Origin: Aldehydirespirator sp965204415
Lineage (GTDB): Bacteria; Actinomycetota; Acidimicrobiia; Acidimicrobiales; Aldehydirespiratoraceae
Direction of reading: 5' to 3'
Assembly (NCBI GenBank): GCA_965204415.1
Contig: CBDBEL010000001.1
Span: 496,001-560,000, forward strand
DNA length: 64,000 bases
In this document: in pieces, positions 33,928-41,977 of the stretch
Layout of the letters: every line of letters starts with the position of its first letter
How positions within the stretch are numbered: the stretch's first letter is position 1
Position numbers and translations under genes: made by a program
The notes under the pieces: model-generated
Seen by the model: only the letters and a program-made list of their open reading frames with translations
What the model was told of the DNA's origin: nothing
Database searches by the model: none

Positions 33928-34939
33928 GTACACCCCGACCGACGCCCGGGCGTGGGCGCTGGAGAACCTCGTGGGGTGCTGCGGCTGTGTCCTGCCCACG
34001 TTCACCGGCGACCTGTCGACGCTGAACGAGGCCGCCATCCGCCACGACGTCGACATGGAGCGCGGGCTCGGGATGCGAGCCGTCCTCGTCGTGAGCGAGG
34101 GCGGCACCACCCTTGAGGAGTACCGGCGGCTGCTGGAGATCGTCGCGGACGCGGCCGGCGACCTCATGGTGGTGGTGCAGGCGTCGCAGCCGACCTGGGA
34201 CCTCCAGCAGCTCACCATCGAGTGGGGCGCCGAGCTGGGCGCCGACCTGGTGCTGCCGTCCTACCCGATGACGTTCTACCCGCGGACCCTCGACGAGCTC
34301 TACGAGGCCAGCAAGGCGATGATCGACCGCTCGCCGCTGGGCGTGCTGCTGTTCGCCATCGACCAGTGGAACTTCGCCCGGCTGCACCCGGCCGCGTTCC
34401 CGGTAGAGCTGCTGGAGAGGCTCGCCGCCGACTGCGGAATGCTGGTCGGGGTCAAGAACGAGATCGGACTGCCCTACACGGGCGGCATGGACGACGTCTT
34501 CCGGCTCCTCGGCGACCAGATCGTGGTGACCGACCCGATGGAGTCGAACGCGCCGATCTGGATCCGCCACTACGGCATGAAGTACATGGGGACCTCCAAC
34601 TACGAGGCCTTCGGGCCCCGCATCCCCCGGATGCTCGAAATGCTCGGCGACCCCGCCACCTGGGACGAGGGGATGGAGCTGTACTGGCAGAACACGCCGG
34701 TCCGCAAGGCCAACAGCGCCACCGTGAGCCCGGTGGTGGCCACCACCGGGATGGTGCCCCGGAGCATCTGGAAGTACCAGGGCTGGCTCAACGGCTTCAA
34801 CGGCGGGCCGCTGCGGGGTCCGCTGGCCCGCATCAACGCGGCCCAGATGGGCATGATCCGCAAGGCCGCGGTCGATGCCGGCCTAGACGTCACCGAGGAT
34901 CCAGACGAGGCGTTCTGGGTCGGAAGGAACCCCGCGTGA
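33920..34939 (+). CDS. DapA-superfamily hydratase-aldolase (NahE/PhdJ-like)
   Basis: This 339-residue class I aldolase has a TIM barrel with Schiff-base Lys179 (GVKNEIG) and the VSEGGTTLEEYR loop. The C-terminal WKYQGWLNGFNGG motif (W284, N291) is typical of trans-o-hydroxybenzylidenepyruvate and carboxybenzalpyruvate hydratase-aldolases, not of DapA. Those enzymes split a ring-cleavage product to an aromatic aldehyde plus pyruvate in naphthalene or phenanthrene breakdown. With the extradiol-type gene and Rieske genes downstream, it suggests a fused-ring substrate. The stop overlaps a junction mini-ORF. Confidence 0.9.
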   Translation: MPEYTPTDARAWALENLVGCCGCVLPTFTGDLSTLNEAAIRHDVDMERGLGMRAVLVVSEGGTTLEEYRRLLEIVADAAGDLMVVVQASQPTWDLQQLTIEWGAELGADLVLPSYPMTFYPRTLDELYEASKAMIDRSPLGVLLFAIDQWNFARLHPAAFPVELLERLAADCGMLVGVKNEIGLPYTGGMDDVFRLLGDQIVVTDPMESNAPIWIRHYGMKYMGTSNYEAFGPRIPRMLEMLGDPATWDEGMELYWQNTPVRKANSATVSPVVATTGMVPRSIWKYQGWLNGFNGGPLRGPLARINAAQMGMIRKAAVDAGLDVTEDPDEAFWVGRNPA

Positions 34940-34986
34940 CCATCGACGGTTACGAGGCGTTCTGGGCGGACAGGAACCCCGCGTGA
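34936..34986 (+). repeat. junction mini-ORF duplicating the aldolase C-terminus
   Basis: This 16-residue ORF (MTIDGYEAFWADRNPA) starts at a GTGA overlap with the aldolase stop and ends at a GTGA overlap with the next gene. It copies the aldolase end (EAFWVGRNPA) with three substitutions and keeps both coupling signals. It is clearly a tandem duplicate of the gene boundary. Confidence 0.85.
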
Positions 34987-35990
34987 CCGCGCTGGGAGGC
35001 CCCCCGCTGTTCCTCGACGGCGAGCTCGTCGATGCGCTCGCCTCGGTGGAGGTCGGGCTGGAAGCGGCCCGGGTGTCGGCGGGCGCCGAAGCCGTGACCG
35101 GACGGGTGCAGATCGCGGACGACCGGACCTGGATGCGGGTGCTGGCCGGCATCCTGCCCGAGCTCGGCATAGTCGGCTACAAGGAGTTCCACCGGGTCGG
35201 GCAGCGGGTGCGGTACCACGTGAGCATCTTCGAGCGCGACACCGCCGACATGATCGGCGTCGTCGACGGTCGGCGCATCACCAGCCTGCGCACCGCCTCC
35301 ACCGCTGCGCTGGCGTTCGAGCACGTCGACGACGGCCGGCCCAAGAAGCTGGCGGTGATCGGCAGCGGCGAGGAGGCCAAGGAGGGACTGCGGGCGGTGG
35401 CCGCAGTGTCGACCCTGGCCGAGGTGGCCGTGTTCAGTCCCACACCGGCCAACCGCCAGGCGTTCTGCGAGGTGCACGGCCCGGTCGCGGGGGTGCCCGT
35501 CTACCCGGTGGAGTCGGTCGACGCCGCGCTGGCCGGCGCCCAGCAGGCGTACGTGGCGACCTCCTCGGCCGGCCCGGCGTTCCTGGAAGCACGCCAGGTC
35601 GCGCATCTCGACATGCTGGCCGGGATCGGATCGACCCGGCCCGACCAGCGGGAGCTAATCGGCGACGTCTTCACCGGGGCATCCCAGGTGGTCTTCGACT
35701 GCGCCGACGCCCGCCACGAGCCGGGAGACGTGATCGACGCGGTCGATCGGTTCGGGTTCGACCCCGACGGCGCCCTGTTGTTGAAGGACTGGCTGGAGTC
35801 GCCCTACGAGGCGACCGGCGAGGGTCCGCTGGTGTTCAAGTCGATCGGCACCGTCGAGCAGGACCTCGCCCTCGCCCACCGCCTGCTGGTCGCCGCCCGC
35901 GAGCAGGGACTGGGGATCCCGGCCCCCGAGATCGGGTCGCTGCGCATCATGCGGGACCCAGAGGCCGAGCGAGGAGGACAACAGGCATGA
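34983..35990 (+). CDS. ornithine cyclodeaminase/mu-crystallin family protein
   Basis: This 335-residue Rossmann-fold protein of the mu-crystallin family has the dinucleotide motif VIGSGEEAKEG near 118 and the substrate-side VGYKEFH and TSLRTASTAALAF segments. Members include ornithine cyclodeaminase, alanine dehydrogenase and ketimine reductase. In this operon a reductase of an imine or a C-N bond step is plausible, but not certain. GTG at 34983 follows the coupled mini-ORF. Its 3' end (RDPEAER) is duplicated in the following mini-ORF. Confidence 0.85.
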   Translation: MTALGGPPLFLDGELVDALASVEVGLEAARVSAGAEAVTGRVQIADDRTWMRVLAGILPELGIVGYKEFHRVGQRVRYHVSIFERDTADMIGVVDGRRITSLRTASTAALAFEHVDDGRPKKLAVIGSGEEAKEGLRAVAAVSTLAEVAVFSPTPANRQAFCEVHGPVAGVPVYPVESVDAALAGAQQAYVATSSAGPAFLEARQVAHLDMLAGIGSTRPDQRELIGDVFTGASQVVFDCADARHEPGDVIDAVDRFGFDPDGALLLKDWLESPYEATGEGPLVFKSIGTVEQDLALAHRLLVAAREQGLGIPAPEIGSLRIMRDPEAERGGQQA

Positions 35991-36177
35991 TGCGGCGAAA
36001 CGCACTGAGCGAGGCCGTGGCCCGAGCGGCCCGTGAGCGCAGCGAACAAGAGCGGGAAAGCCCCCTCTGCACCGCGAAGCGACGGCATCGGCGCACCGGG
36101 CGGGACCCAGAGGCCGAGCGGGCGGGACGACCGCGATGATGCGGCCATCTGCGCACCGTGCGGGACTAGGTTCCTGA
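35958..36177 (+). repeat. junction duplication with two mini-ORFs (OCD to Rieske alpha)
   Basis: The mini-ORF 35990-36139 (49 residues) starts at a TGATG overlap with the upstream stop. It ends with RDPEAERAGRPR, a copy of the upstream C-terminus (RDPEAERGGQQA). At that stop a second TGATG starts the 12-residue ORF 36139-36177. DNA copies of the repeated block are at about 35953-35992 and 36101-36141. The middle holds a dispersed repeat also found at 46750-46870 in the opposite orientation. Confidence 0.8.
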
Positions 36178-36194
36178 GACGAGGGGGTCGCGTC

Positions 36195-37532
36195 ATGGCA
36201 CTGATCGACACCGACGGCGGGTTCCGGGTCAGCCGCCGCATCTACCACGACCCCGAGATCCACCGCCGCGAGCTCGACTCGATCTTTAAGAAGTCGTGGT
36301 TCTTCGTGGGGCACGCCTCGGAGATCCCCGAGCCCGGCGACTACGTGACCAGACCCCTCGGCGTCGACCCGGTGATCGTGAACCGGGACCGCGACGGCCG
36401 CGTCCACGTGATGCTGAACTCGTGCTCGCACCGGGGCGTGAAGATCTGCCGGTCGGGGCGAGGCAACACCAAGGCCCACCGGTGCTCCTACCACGGCTGG
36501 GCCTACGGACTCGACGGGGCGTGCCGGGCGGTGACCTACGAGAAGGAGGTGTACGGCCCGGACTTCGACAAGTCGCGCTTCAACCTGCGCTCGGCCCGGG
36601 TCGAGACGCTGCACGGGCTGATCTTCGCCACCTGGGACCACCGGGGACCGTCGCTGGCCGAGGCCCTGGGCCCCATGACCTACTACTTCGACGCGCTGTT
36701 CGGGAAGTTCGACCGCGGTTTCGAGGTGATGGGCTCGCCGGTGCGGACCCGCATCGCCGCCAACTGGAAGGCCGAGACCGAGAACCTCTCCGGCGACGGC
36801 TACCACACCATGATCACCCACGAGACCGCGCTGCGGTTCGGGCTCTTCCCGAGCCCCGAGGACGTGGCCCCCTACGGCGATCCGGTCGGCCCGAAGTTCC
36901 CCGGTCGCACGGTGCAGTGCGGCAACGGCCACACCATCCGGATCCAGCATCTGCCCATCGAGACCCGCCCGCCCGGCTTCCTCGGCTACCCCGAGGAGCT
37001 CTGGGGTGAGATCGAGCAGAACCTCAAGCCGGGCCAGGTCGACATCATGGCCCGCACTTCGGTCACCCACGGCAGCGTGTTCCCCAACCTGTCGTTCCTG
37101 GAGAACTTCAAGACCGCCACCGACGGGCCCGGCTCGATGTGCCGCTACACCCGGCTCACGCTGAAGGTCCCGATCGACGAGGGCTCGACCGAGATCTGGT
37201 GGTGGCATCTCGTGCCGGCCGACGCCTCGGAGGCATGGAAGGAGCGTTCCCAGCGGGCCTACCTGAGGACCAACGGCCCCGGAGGGATGTTCGAGCTCGA
37301 CGACAACGAGAACTTCCTCGGAATGGCCGAGGCCAACAGCGGACCGGTCGGGCTCGACCAGCACTACGACTATGTGGCCGGCACCCACCATCCCGACGCC
37401 CACGGCCTGGAGTGGCCCGGCCATGTGCAGGACGCCGACCGCAGCGAGCACACGCTGCGCGGCTTCCTCACCGAGTGGCGCCGCCGCATGGAGTTGACCG
37501 CAGTCTCCGAGCCGGCCGGGTCCGGCCCATGA
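36195..37532 (+). CDS. Rieske ring-hydroxylating dioxygenase alpha subunit
   Basis: This 445-residue alpha subunit of benzoate/naphthalene dioxygenase type has Rieske ligands C77/H79 (CSHRG) and C97/H100 (CSYHGW). The mononuclear iron site includes the GDGYHTMITHE motif near 200. A long insert and the C-terminal helix region match two-subunit oxygenases. The frame extends upstream into the repeat, but ATG 36195 is chosen because the homologous N-terminus starts there. The beta subunit follows with an ATGA overlap. It should dihydroxylate an aromatic ring with NADH-derived electrons, from a reductase not seen here. Confidence 0.92.
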   Translation: MALIDTDGGFRVSRRIYHDPEIHRRELDSIFKKSWFFVGHASEIPEPGDYVTRPLGVDPVIVNRDRDGRVHVMLNSCSHRGVKICRSGRGNTKAHRCSYHGWAYGLDGACRAVTYEKEVYGPDFDKSRFNLRSARVETLHGLIFATWDHRGPSLAEALGPMTYYFDALFGKFDRGFEVMGSPVRTRIAANWKAETENLSGDGYHTMITHETALRFGLFPSPEDVAPYGDPVGPKFPGRTVQCGNGHTIRIQHLPIETRPPGFLGYPEELWGEIEQNLKPGQVDIMARTSVTHGSVFPNLSFLENFKTATDGPGSMCRYTRLTLKVPIDEGSTEIWWWHLVPADASEAWKERSQRAYLRTNGPGGMFELDDNENFLGMAEANSGPVGLDQHYDYVAGTHHPDAHGLEWPGHVQDADRSEHTLRGFLTEWRRRMELTAVSEPAGSGP

Positions 37533-38083
37533 CGAGGCTGCGCTGGGTCCATCCGACGACCACCGGAGACCCGGCGCCGCTGCAGGTCCATCACGAGCTG
37601 GGCCTGTGCTACGCCTACGAGGCCGAGCTGCTCGACGAGTGGCGCCTCGACGAATGGCTCGACCTGGTCGACGAGGGCTTCACGTACCTGGTGCCGGTGC
37701 CGCTGGTGACCGACCAGCACCCGCAGCTCGGCTACGACCCGTCCGCTCTGTTCATGGACGAGACCCGTGACTCGATCGCAGAGAACTGGGCGGCCCGGCT
37801 GACCGGCGAGAACATCGCGGTGTCGTGGGCTGACCGGCCTGCGGTGCGCACCCGCCGGTTCCTGTCGGCGCTGCGGGTCCGGTCCACGGACAAGCCTGAG
37901 GAATATCTGGCCCGAATGAATGTCCAGGTGGCAATGGTGCGCCAAGGCAGTCAGCCCGGCGAGATGATCGGCGAGCGATTCGACATCGTCCGCCGGGCGG
38001 GAGACTCGTTCCGCATCATGTCGCGGTTCGTGGTCCTGCTGAGCGCGATAGTGGACGCGCCCCGCCCCCGGACCATCCTCTGA
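37529..38083 (+). CDS. ring-hydroxylating dioxygenase beta subunit
   Basis: This 184-residue NTF2-like subunit of the Rieske dioxygenase has the helix YEAELLDEWRLDEWLDLVDE near 30, YLVPVP strand and RFVVLLSAIVD C-terminus. Its ATG overlaps the alpha stop (ATGA), and the upstream in-frame extension belongs to the alpha gene in another frame. It would assemble as alpha3beta3. Two other alpha-only Rieske genes in the window lack such a partner. Confidence 0.9.
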   Translation: MTRLRWVHPTTTGDPAPLQVHHELGLCYAYEAELLDEWRLDEWLDLVDEGFTYLVPVPLVTDQHPQLGYDPSALFMDETRDSIAENWAARLTGENIAVSWADRPAVRTRRFLSALRVRSTDKPEEYLARMNVQVAMVRQGSQPGEMIGERFDIVRRAGDSFRIMSRFVVLLSAIVDAPRPRTIL

Positions 38084-38101
38084 GCGGTGAAGACGAGAGC
38101 C

Positions 38102-38176
38102 ATGAGACTGCGCAGGATCGACGCTCGGGTGCGCTGCGACGGCGCAGCCAGCCCGAGGCAGAGGCGAGAGCCATGA
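38102..38176 (+). repeat. junction mini-ORF copying the start of the extradiol gene
   Basis: A 24-residue ORF (MRLRRIDARVRCDGAASPRQ then RREP) ends at an ATGA overlap with the next gene. Its first residues, MRLRRID, match the real start MRLRRIG, and the DNA around both ATGs repeats gagagccatgag with a nearly identical following 12 bases. It is a tandem duplication of the gene start. Confidence 0.8.
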
Positions 38177-39090
38177 GGCTACGCAGGATCGGCTTCGGAG
38201 TGCGCGACGTCGAGGCTCAGGCCCGTTTCCTGCGGGAGGCGTTCGCCCTCGTGCCCGAGAACGCCGGAGCCGGCGGTGCCCGGTTCTCTGCTCCGGGATC
38301 GGTCGAGCATGCCGTCACGTCGCTGCGGCCGGCCCCCGTCGACCGGGTCGATGAGGTGGCATTCGCGGTCGAGAGCACCGATCAGGTCGACCATATGCAC
38401 GCTCACCTCGTCGAGCTGCATGCCGACGTGGTCGACCGTCCCGGCCCGACCTCCGAAGGCGGCTACGGCTTCGAGGTGTTCGATCCCGAGGGCCACCTGC
38501 TGTCCATAGCGGCCAGCAGCGATGCGCGGACCCCGCCCGGCCATGAGACAGGGCACGGCGTGCCGCTCGACCTGAGCCACGTCGTGTTCGACAGTCCCGA
38601 CATCGGCGCCCTCTCGGGCTGGTACTGCGCCGCGCTCGGCTTCCGGGTCACCGACTGGCTAGAGGACAAGCTCGTCTTCATGACCACCAGCCGCCACCAC
38701 CACCAGATCGCGCTGGCCACCTCCGCCAACTCGGGCCTGAACCATGTCGCCTACGAGTGCGCCGACATCGACGACTTCATGCGAGCCACCGGCCGCACCA
38801 TGCGGCTGGGACATGCGCTGCTGTGGGGACCAGGGCGGCACGGGCCCGGCGACAACACGTTCGCCTACTTCCGCTCGCCGGCCGGCTTCATCTGCGAGTT
38901 CACCACCGGACTCGAGCTCACCGACAGCCCGGACTGGGTCGTGCGCACCTGGGAGTCAGTGCCCGAGCAGGCGGACCTGTGGGGCACGTCCAATCCCCGC
39001 CCCAACGACGCCTTCGGCACCACCGCAGACCCCGGCCTAGGAATCCTCCCCAACAGCCCCGAGGAACTCGAACTCCTATCAGCCCGCTGA
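38173..39090 (+). CDS. two-domain VOC protein, extradiol dioxygenase-like
   Basis: This 305-residue type I extradiol dioxygenase-like protein has two vicinal-oxygen-chelate domains. The second domain has the Fe(II) ligands His136 (LSHVVF), His191 (LNHVAYE) and Glu242 (FICEF), plus the WGPGRHGPGDN segment typical of catecholic ring-cleaving enzymes. It likely opens a dihydroxylated ring produced by the dioxygenase upstream, whose beta gene precedes it. The start is ATG 38173, overlapping the mini-ORF stop. Substrate specificity is unknown. Confidence 0.88.
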   Translation: MRLRRIGFGVRDVEAQARFLREAFALVPENAGAGGARFSAPGSVEHAVTSLRPAPVDRVDEVAFAVESTDQVDHMHAHLVELHADVVDRPGPTSEGGYGFEVFDPEGHLLSIAASSDARTPPGHETGHGVPLDLSHVVFDSPDIGALSGWYCAALGFRVTDWLEDKLVFMTTSRHHHQIALATSANSGLNHVAYECADIDDFMRATGRTMRLGHALLWGPGRHGPGDNTFAYFRSPAGFICEFTTGLELTDSPDWVVRTWESVPEQADLWGTSNPRPNDAFGTTADPGLGILPNSPEELELLSAR

Positions 39091-39091
39091 C

Positions 39092-41383
39092 TCAGGCCGT
39101 CACCCGGATCGACCGGCAGAGGGTGTGTAGGTGTTCGGGGGTTAGGGGTAGGGAAGTGACTGCGCCGGGGCGGTTGAGGGCGTCGTCTATGGCGGACGCG
39201 ATGACGGCGCCGCAGGCGTTGGTGCCGCCCTCGCCGGCGCCTTTGACGCCGAGCGGGTTGAGCGGGCTGGGGGCGTCCTCGGACAGCAGGATCTCCAGGT
39301 CGGGCATCTCGGCCGCGGTGGGCATCAGGTAGTCCATGAACGTGGTCGCCTGGGGCTGGCCGATCTCGTCGTAGCTGAAGTCCTCGAACAGCGCCCCGCC
39401 GAAGCCCTGGGCCGCGCCGCCGACGATCTGGCCCTCCACCAGCATCGGGTTGATGGCCCGCCCGATGTCGTAGGCGATCACGTAGCGCTCGATCCCGACG
39501 CTGCCGGTGCCGGGATCGAGCACCACCACCCCGGCGTGCAGCCCGTACGGGTAGTTCATGTGGCTGGTCAGGTACCACTCCTCGGTCACCAGCCCCGGCC
39601 GGCCGTCCGCGTAGGGCGACGCCGGGCCGAGAGCCGACGCGACCTCGCCCAGCGACACCGCCTGCGCGGGCGAGCCGACCACGCTGACGGCACCGTCGAC
39701 CAGCTCCAGGTCGTCGGGGCTGGCCTCGAGCATCTCGGCCGCGACCTCGATGGCCCGCTGTCGCAGCGCGACGCTGGCTTCGTGGGTGGCGGTGCCCGCC
39801 ATCACGGTCGCCCGGCTGGCGAAGGCGCCCATCCCGTGGGACATCTGATCGGTCTGGCCGTGCACCACCGAGATCCGGTCCAGGCCCACGCCGAGGGCCT
39901 CGGCGCAGATCTGGGCCATGACCGTCTCGAATCCCTGGCCCACCGACGCCTCTCCGGTGGTGACGGTCACGCAGCCCGACGGGTCCACCTCGACCCGGCT
40001 CCCCGCGAAGGGACCCAGGCCCGACTTCTCGACGAAGAAGCCGAGCCCCAGCCCGACCAGCTCGCCGGCCGCCCGCCGCTCGGCCAGCGACCGGGTCAGG
40101 GCCGGATAGTCGATGTGGCCCAGGACGCGGTCGAGCATCGTCTCGTACTGGCCGGAGTCGTAGACGACCGGCGTGCCGAGCGCGTCGATGCCGCGCTCGA
40201 ACGGCATCTCGGTGGATGCGATCAGGTTGCGGCGCCGTATCTCGGCCCGGTCGACTCCCAGCTCGGCCGCGACCGCGTCGAGGGCCCGCTCCCGCACGAA
40301 GGTGCTCTCGTAGCGCCCCGGCGCCCGGTAGGTGCCGGCCGGGGTCTTGTTCGACAGGCGCACCCGGCCGGTCACCCGGTAGTTCGGGATCCGGTACGGG
40401 CCCGGCAGCATGGCCGCGGCCAGGGTCGCCACCGTCGCTCCGTGGGTGCGCACGTAGGCGCCCTGATCGCTTACGAACTCCGCCTCCAGGCCCTCGATCA
40501 CCCCCGAGGCGTCGGTGGCCACCCGCAGGCGGTGGCGCTGGTCGCGGGAGTGGTTGGCCGCCACCAGATGCTCCTGGCGGTCCTCGATCCACTTCACCGG
40601 CCGGCCCAGCCGCAGTGCCGCCAACGCCACCAGCACGTCCTCGGGGTACAGCTCGCCCCGCACGCCGAACCCGCCCCCCACATGGGCCTCGCGCAGCACC
40701 ACCCGCGAGGGCGGCAGGCCCAGCATCCTGGCCAGGGCGTCGCGGTTCTGGAACGGCACCTTGGCCGCGCCCAGGAACTCGAGCGTCTGCGTGGTCCGGT
40801 GGTGCACGGCCAGCGCACCCCGGCACTCCAGAGGCACGCCGGTGTGCCGTCCCACGCTGAACTCGGCCGCGAGCACGTGCTCGGCCCGGGCGAAGGCCGC
40901 GTCGACGTCTCCGGTCTGCTCGGTGAACACGTAGGCCTCGGTGTCGAGCCGCCCGTCGAAGTCGCCGAGCTCACCGGCGGCGTCGAGCACCGGGGCCAGC
41001 TCCGACACCTCCACGACCACAGCCTCCGCGCCGTCCTCGGCGGTGTAGGGATCGGCTGCGAACACCGCCGCGACGGGCTCGCCCACGTAGCGCACCCGCT
41101 CCTGGGCCAGGATCGGCTGGCGGTACGGCACCATCTGGTCGGCGCCCACCTGCCGGAAGTCGATGGGACCGACATCGGAGACGTCGGCGCCTGTCCAGAC
41201 CGCGGCCACACCGGGCACGGCCAGCGCCCCGGCGGCGTCTATGGACTCGATCGTGCCGTGGGCCGCGTGCGATCTGACGATCCGCATGTGGAGCTGGTGC
41301 GGAAGGTCGATGTCGGCGACGAAGCGGCCCTCGCCCCGCAGCAGGGGCCGGTCCTCGAGACGGAGAACCGACTCGCCGATCAC
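39092..41383 (-). CDS. molybdenum hydroxylase large subunit (xanthine dehydrogenase/CoxL-like)
   Basis: This 763-residue Mo-binding catalytic subunit has GGGFGVRGELYPEDV, YRAPGR, MGAFASRAT and the KGAGEGGT motif with the catalytic Glu near the C-terminus. It is convergent with the extradiol gene. It follows a small [2Fe-2S] gene, separated by two coupled mini-ORFs, and begins at GTG 41383. It is one of two large subunits in this minus-strand cluster. The exact substrate (aldehyde or N-heterocycle) is unknown. Confidence 0.9.
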   Translation of the reverse strand: MIGESVLRLEDRPLLRGEGRFVADIDLPHQLHMRIVRSHAAHGTIESIDAAGALAVPGVAAVWTGADVSDVGPIDFRQVGADQMVPYRQPILAQERVRYVGEPVAAVFAADPYTAEDGAEAVVVEVSELAPVLDAAGELGDFDGRLDTEAYVFTEQTGDVDAAFARAEHVLAAEFSVGRHTGVPLECRGALAVHHRTTQTLEFLGAAKVPFQNRDALARMLGLPPSRVVLREAHVGGGFGVRGELYPEDVLVALAALRLGRPVKWIEDRQEHLVAANHSRDQRHRLRVATDASGVIEGLEAEFVSDQGAYVRTHGATVATLAAAMLPGPYRIPNYRVTGRVRLSNKTPAGTYRAPGRYESTFVRERALDAVAAELGVDRAEIRRRNLIASTEMPFERGIDALGTPVVYDSGQYETMLDRVLGHIDYPALTRSLAERRAAGELVGLGLGFFVEKSGLGPFAGSRVEVDPSGCVTVTTGEASVGQGFETVMAQICAEALGVGLDRISVVHGQTDQMSHGMGAFASRATVMAGTATHEASVALRQRAIEVAAEMLEASPDDLELVDGAVSVVGSPAQAVSLGEVASALGPASPYADGRPGLVTEEWYLTSHMNYPYGLHAGVVVLDPGTGSVGIERYVIAYDIGRAINPMLVEGQIVGGAAQGFGGALFEDFSYDEIGQPQATTFMDYLMPTAAEMPDLEILLSEDAPSPLNPLGVKGAGEGGTNACGAVIASAIDDALNRPGAVTSLPLTPEHLHTLCRSIRVTA

Positions 41384-41501
41384 GGCACCCCCGCGGGCCG
41401 ATCCGCAGACGGGACCGACTCGCCGATCACGGCGCCCCCGCGGGCCGATCCAGGGACAGACCAGAGGCCGCGGCCCGGAAGCCGAACGTGTCTGCGGTCA
41501 C
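41380..41501 (-). repeat. junction duplication with two coupled mini-ORFs (S to L)
   Basis: GTGA-coupled ORFs 41427-41501 (24 residues, MTADTFGF...DRPAGAP) and 41380-41430 (MIGESVPSADRPAGVP) lie between the S stop (41498) and the L start (41383). The second copies MIGESV from the large-subunit start, and both end with a DRPAGxP copy. The DNA repeat is about 35 bases (gactcgccgatcacggc plus the following cccccgcgggccgatcc). Confidence 0.85.
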
Positions 41502-41977
41502 GACCGCATCTGGTCGCGGGCCGCGTGCACCGACGTGATGATGTTCTGGTAGCCGGTGCAGCGGCACAGGTTCGACGCCAGCACCTCGCGCAGCTCCTCG
41601 TCGCCGATGTCGGGGCGGGACTCGAGAACCGACGTGGCCAGCATCAGGAAGCCCGGCGTGCAGAAGCCGCACTGCAGCCCGTGGTGCTCCCAGAACGCCT
41701 GCTGGATGGGATGGAGGCGCTCGCCGTCGGCGAGTCCCTCGACGGTTCGTATCGCCTGGTCGCCGCACTGCACCGCGAACATGAGACAGGACCGGACCGG
41801 CTCGTCGTCGACCAGCACGGTGCAGGCGCCGCACACGCCGTGCTCGCAGCCGAGGTGGGTTCCGGTCAGCCCGCAGTCCTCGCGCAGCGTGTCGGCCAGG
41901 GTCTTGCGGGGCTCGACGGCCACGTCGTAGGGCCGGCCGTTCACGGTCAGGGTCAGCTCGGCACGGGGCGCGGTCAT
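41498..41977 (-). CDS. molybdenum hydroxylase small [2Fe-2S] subunit (CoxS-like)
   Basis: This 159-residue iron-sulfur subunit has C44, C49, C52 and C64 (CEHGVCGAC then C) as the first cluster and C103, C106, C138 and C140 (CGFC, CRC) as the second. It transfers electrons to the FAD subunit. Its start overlaps the large-subunit stop of the upstream gene (ATGA). The order L-S-L, with only one S and one M gene, suggests a shared redox partner for two large subunits. Confidence 0.92.
   Translation of the reverse strand: MTAPRAELTLTVNGRPYDVAVEPRKTLADTLREDCGLTGTHLGCEHGVCGACTVLVDDEPVRSCLMFAVQCGDQAIRTVEGLADGERLHPIQQAFWEHHGLQCGFCTPGFLMLATSVLESRPDIGDEELREVLASNLCRCTGYQNIITSVHAARDQMRS

Noticed and set aside
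33920..34939. Dihydrodipicolinate synthase (lysine synthesis)
   Set aside because: The C-terminal WKYQGWLNGFNGG motif and catabolic operon context match hydratase-aldolases.
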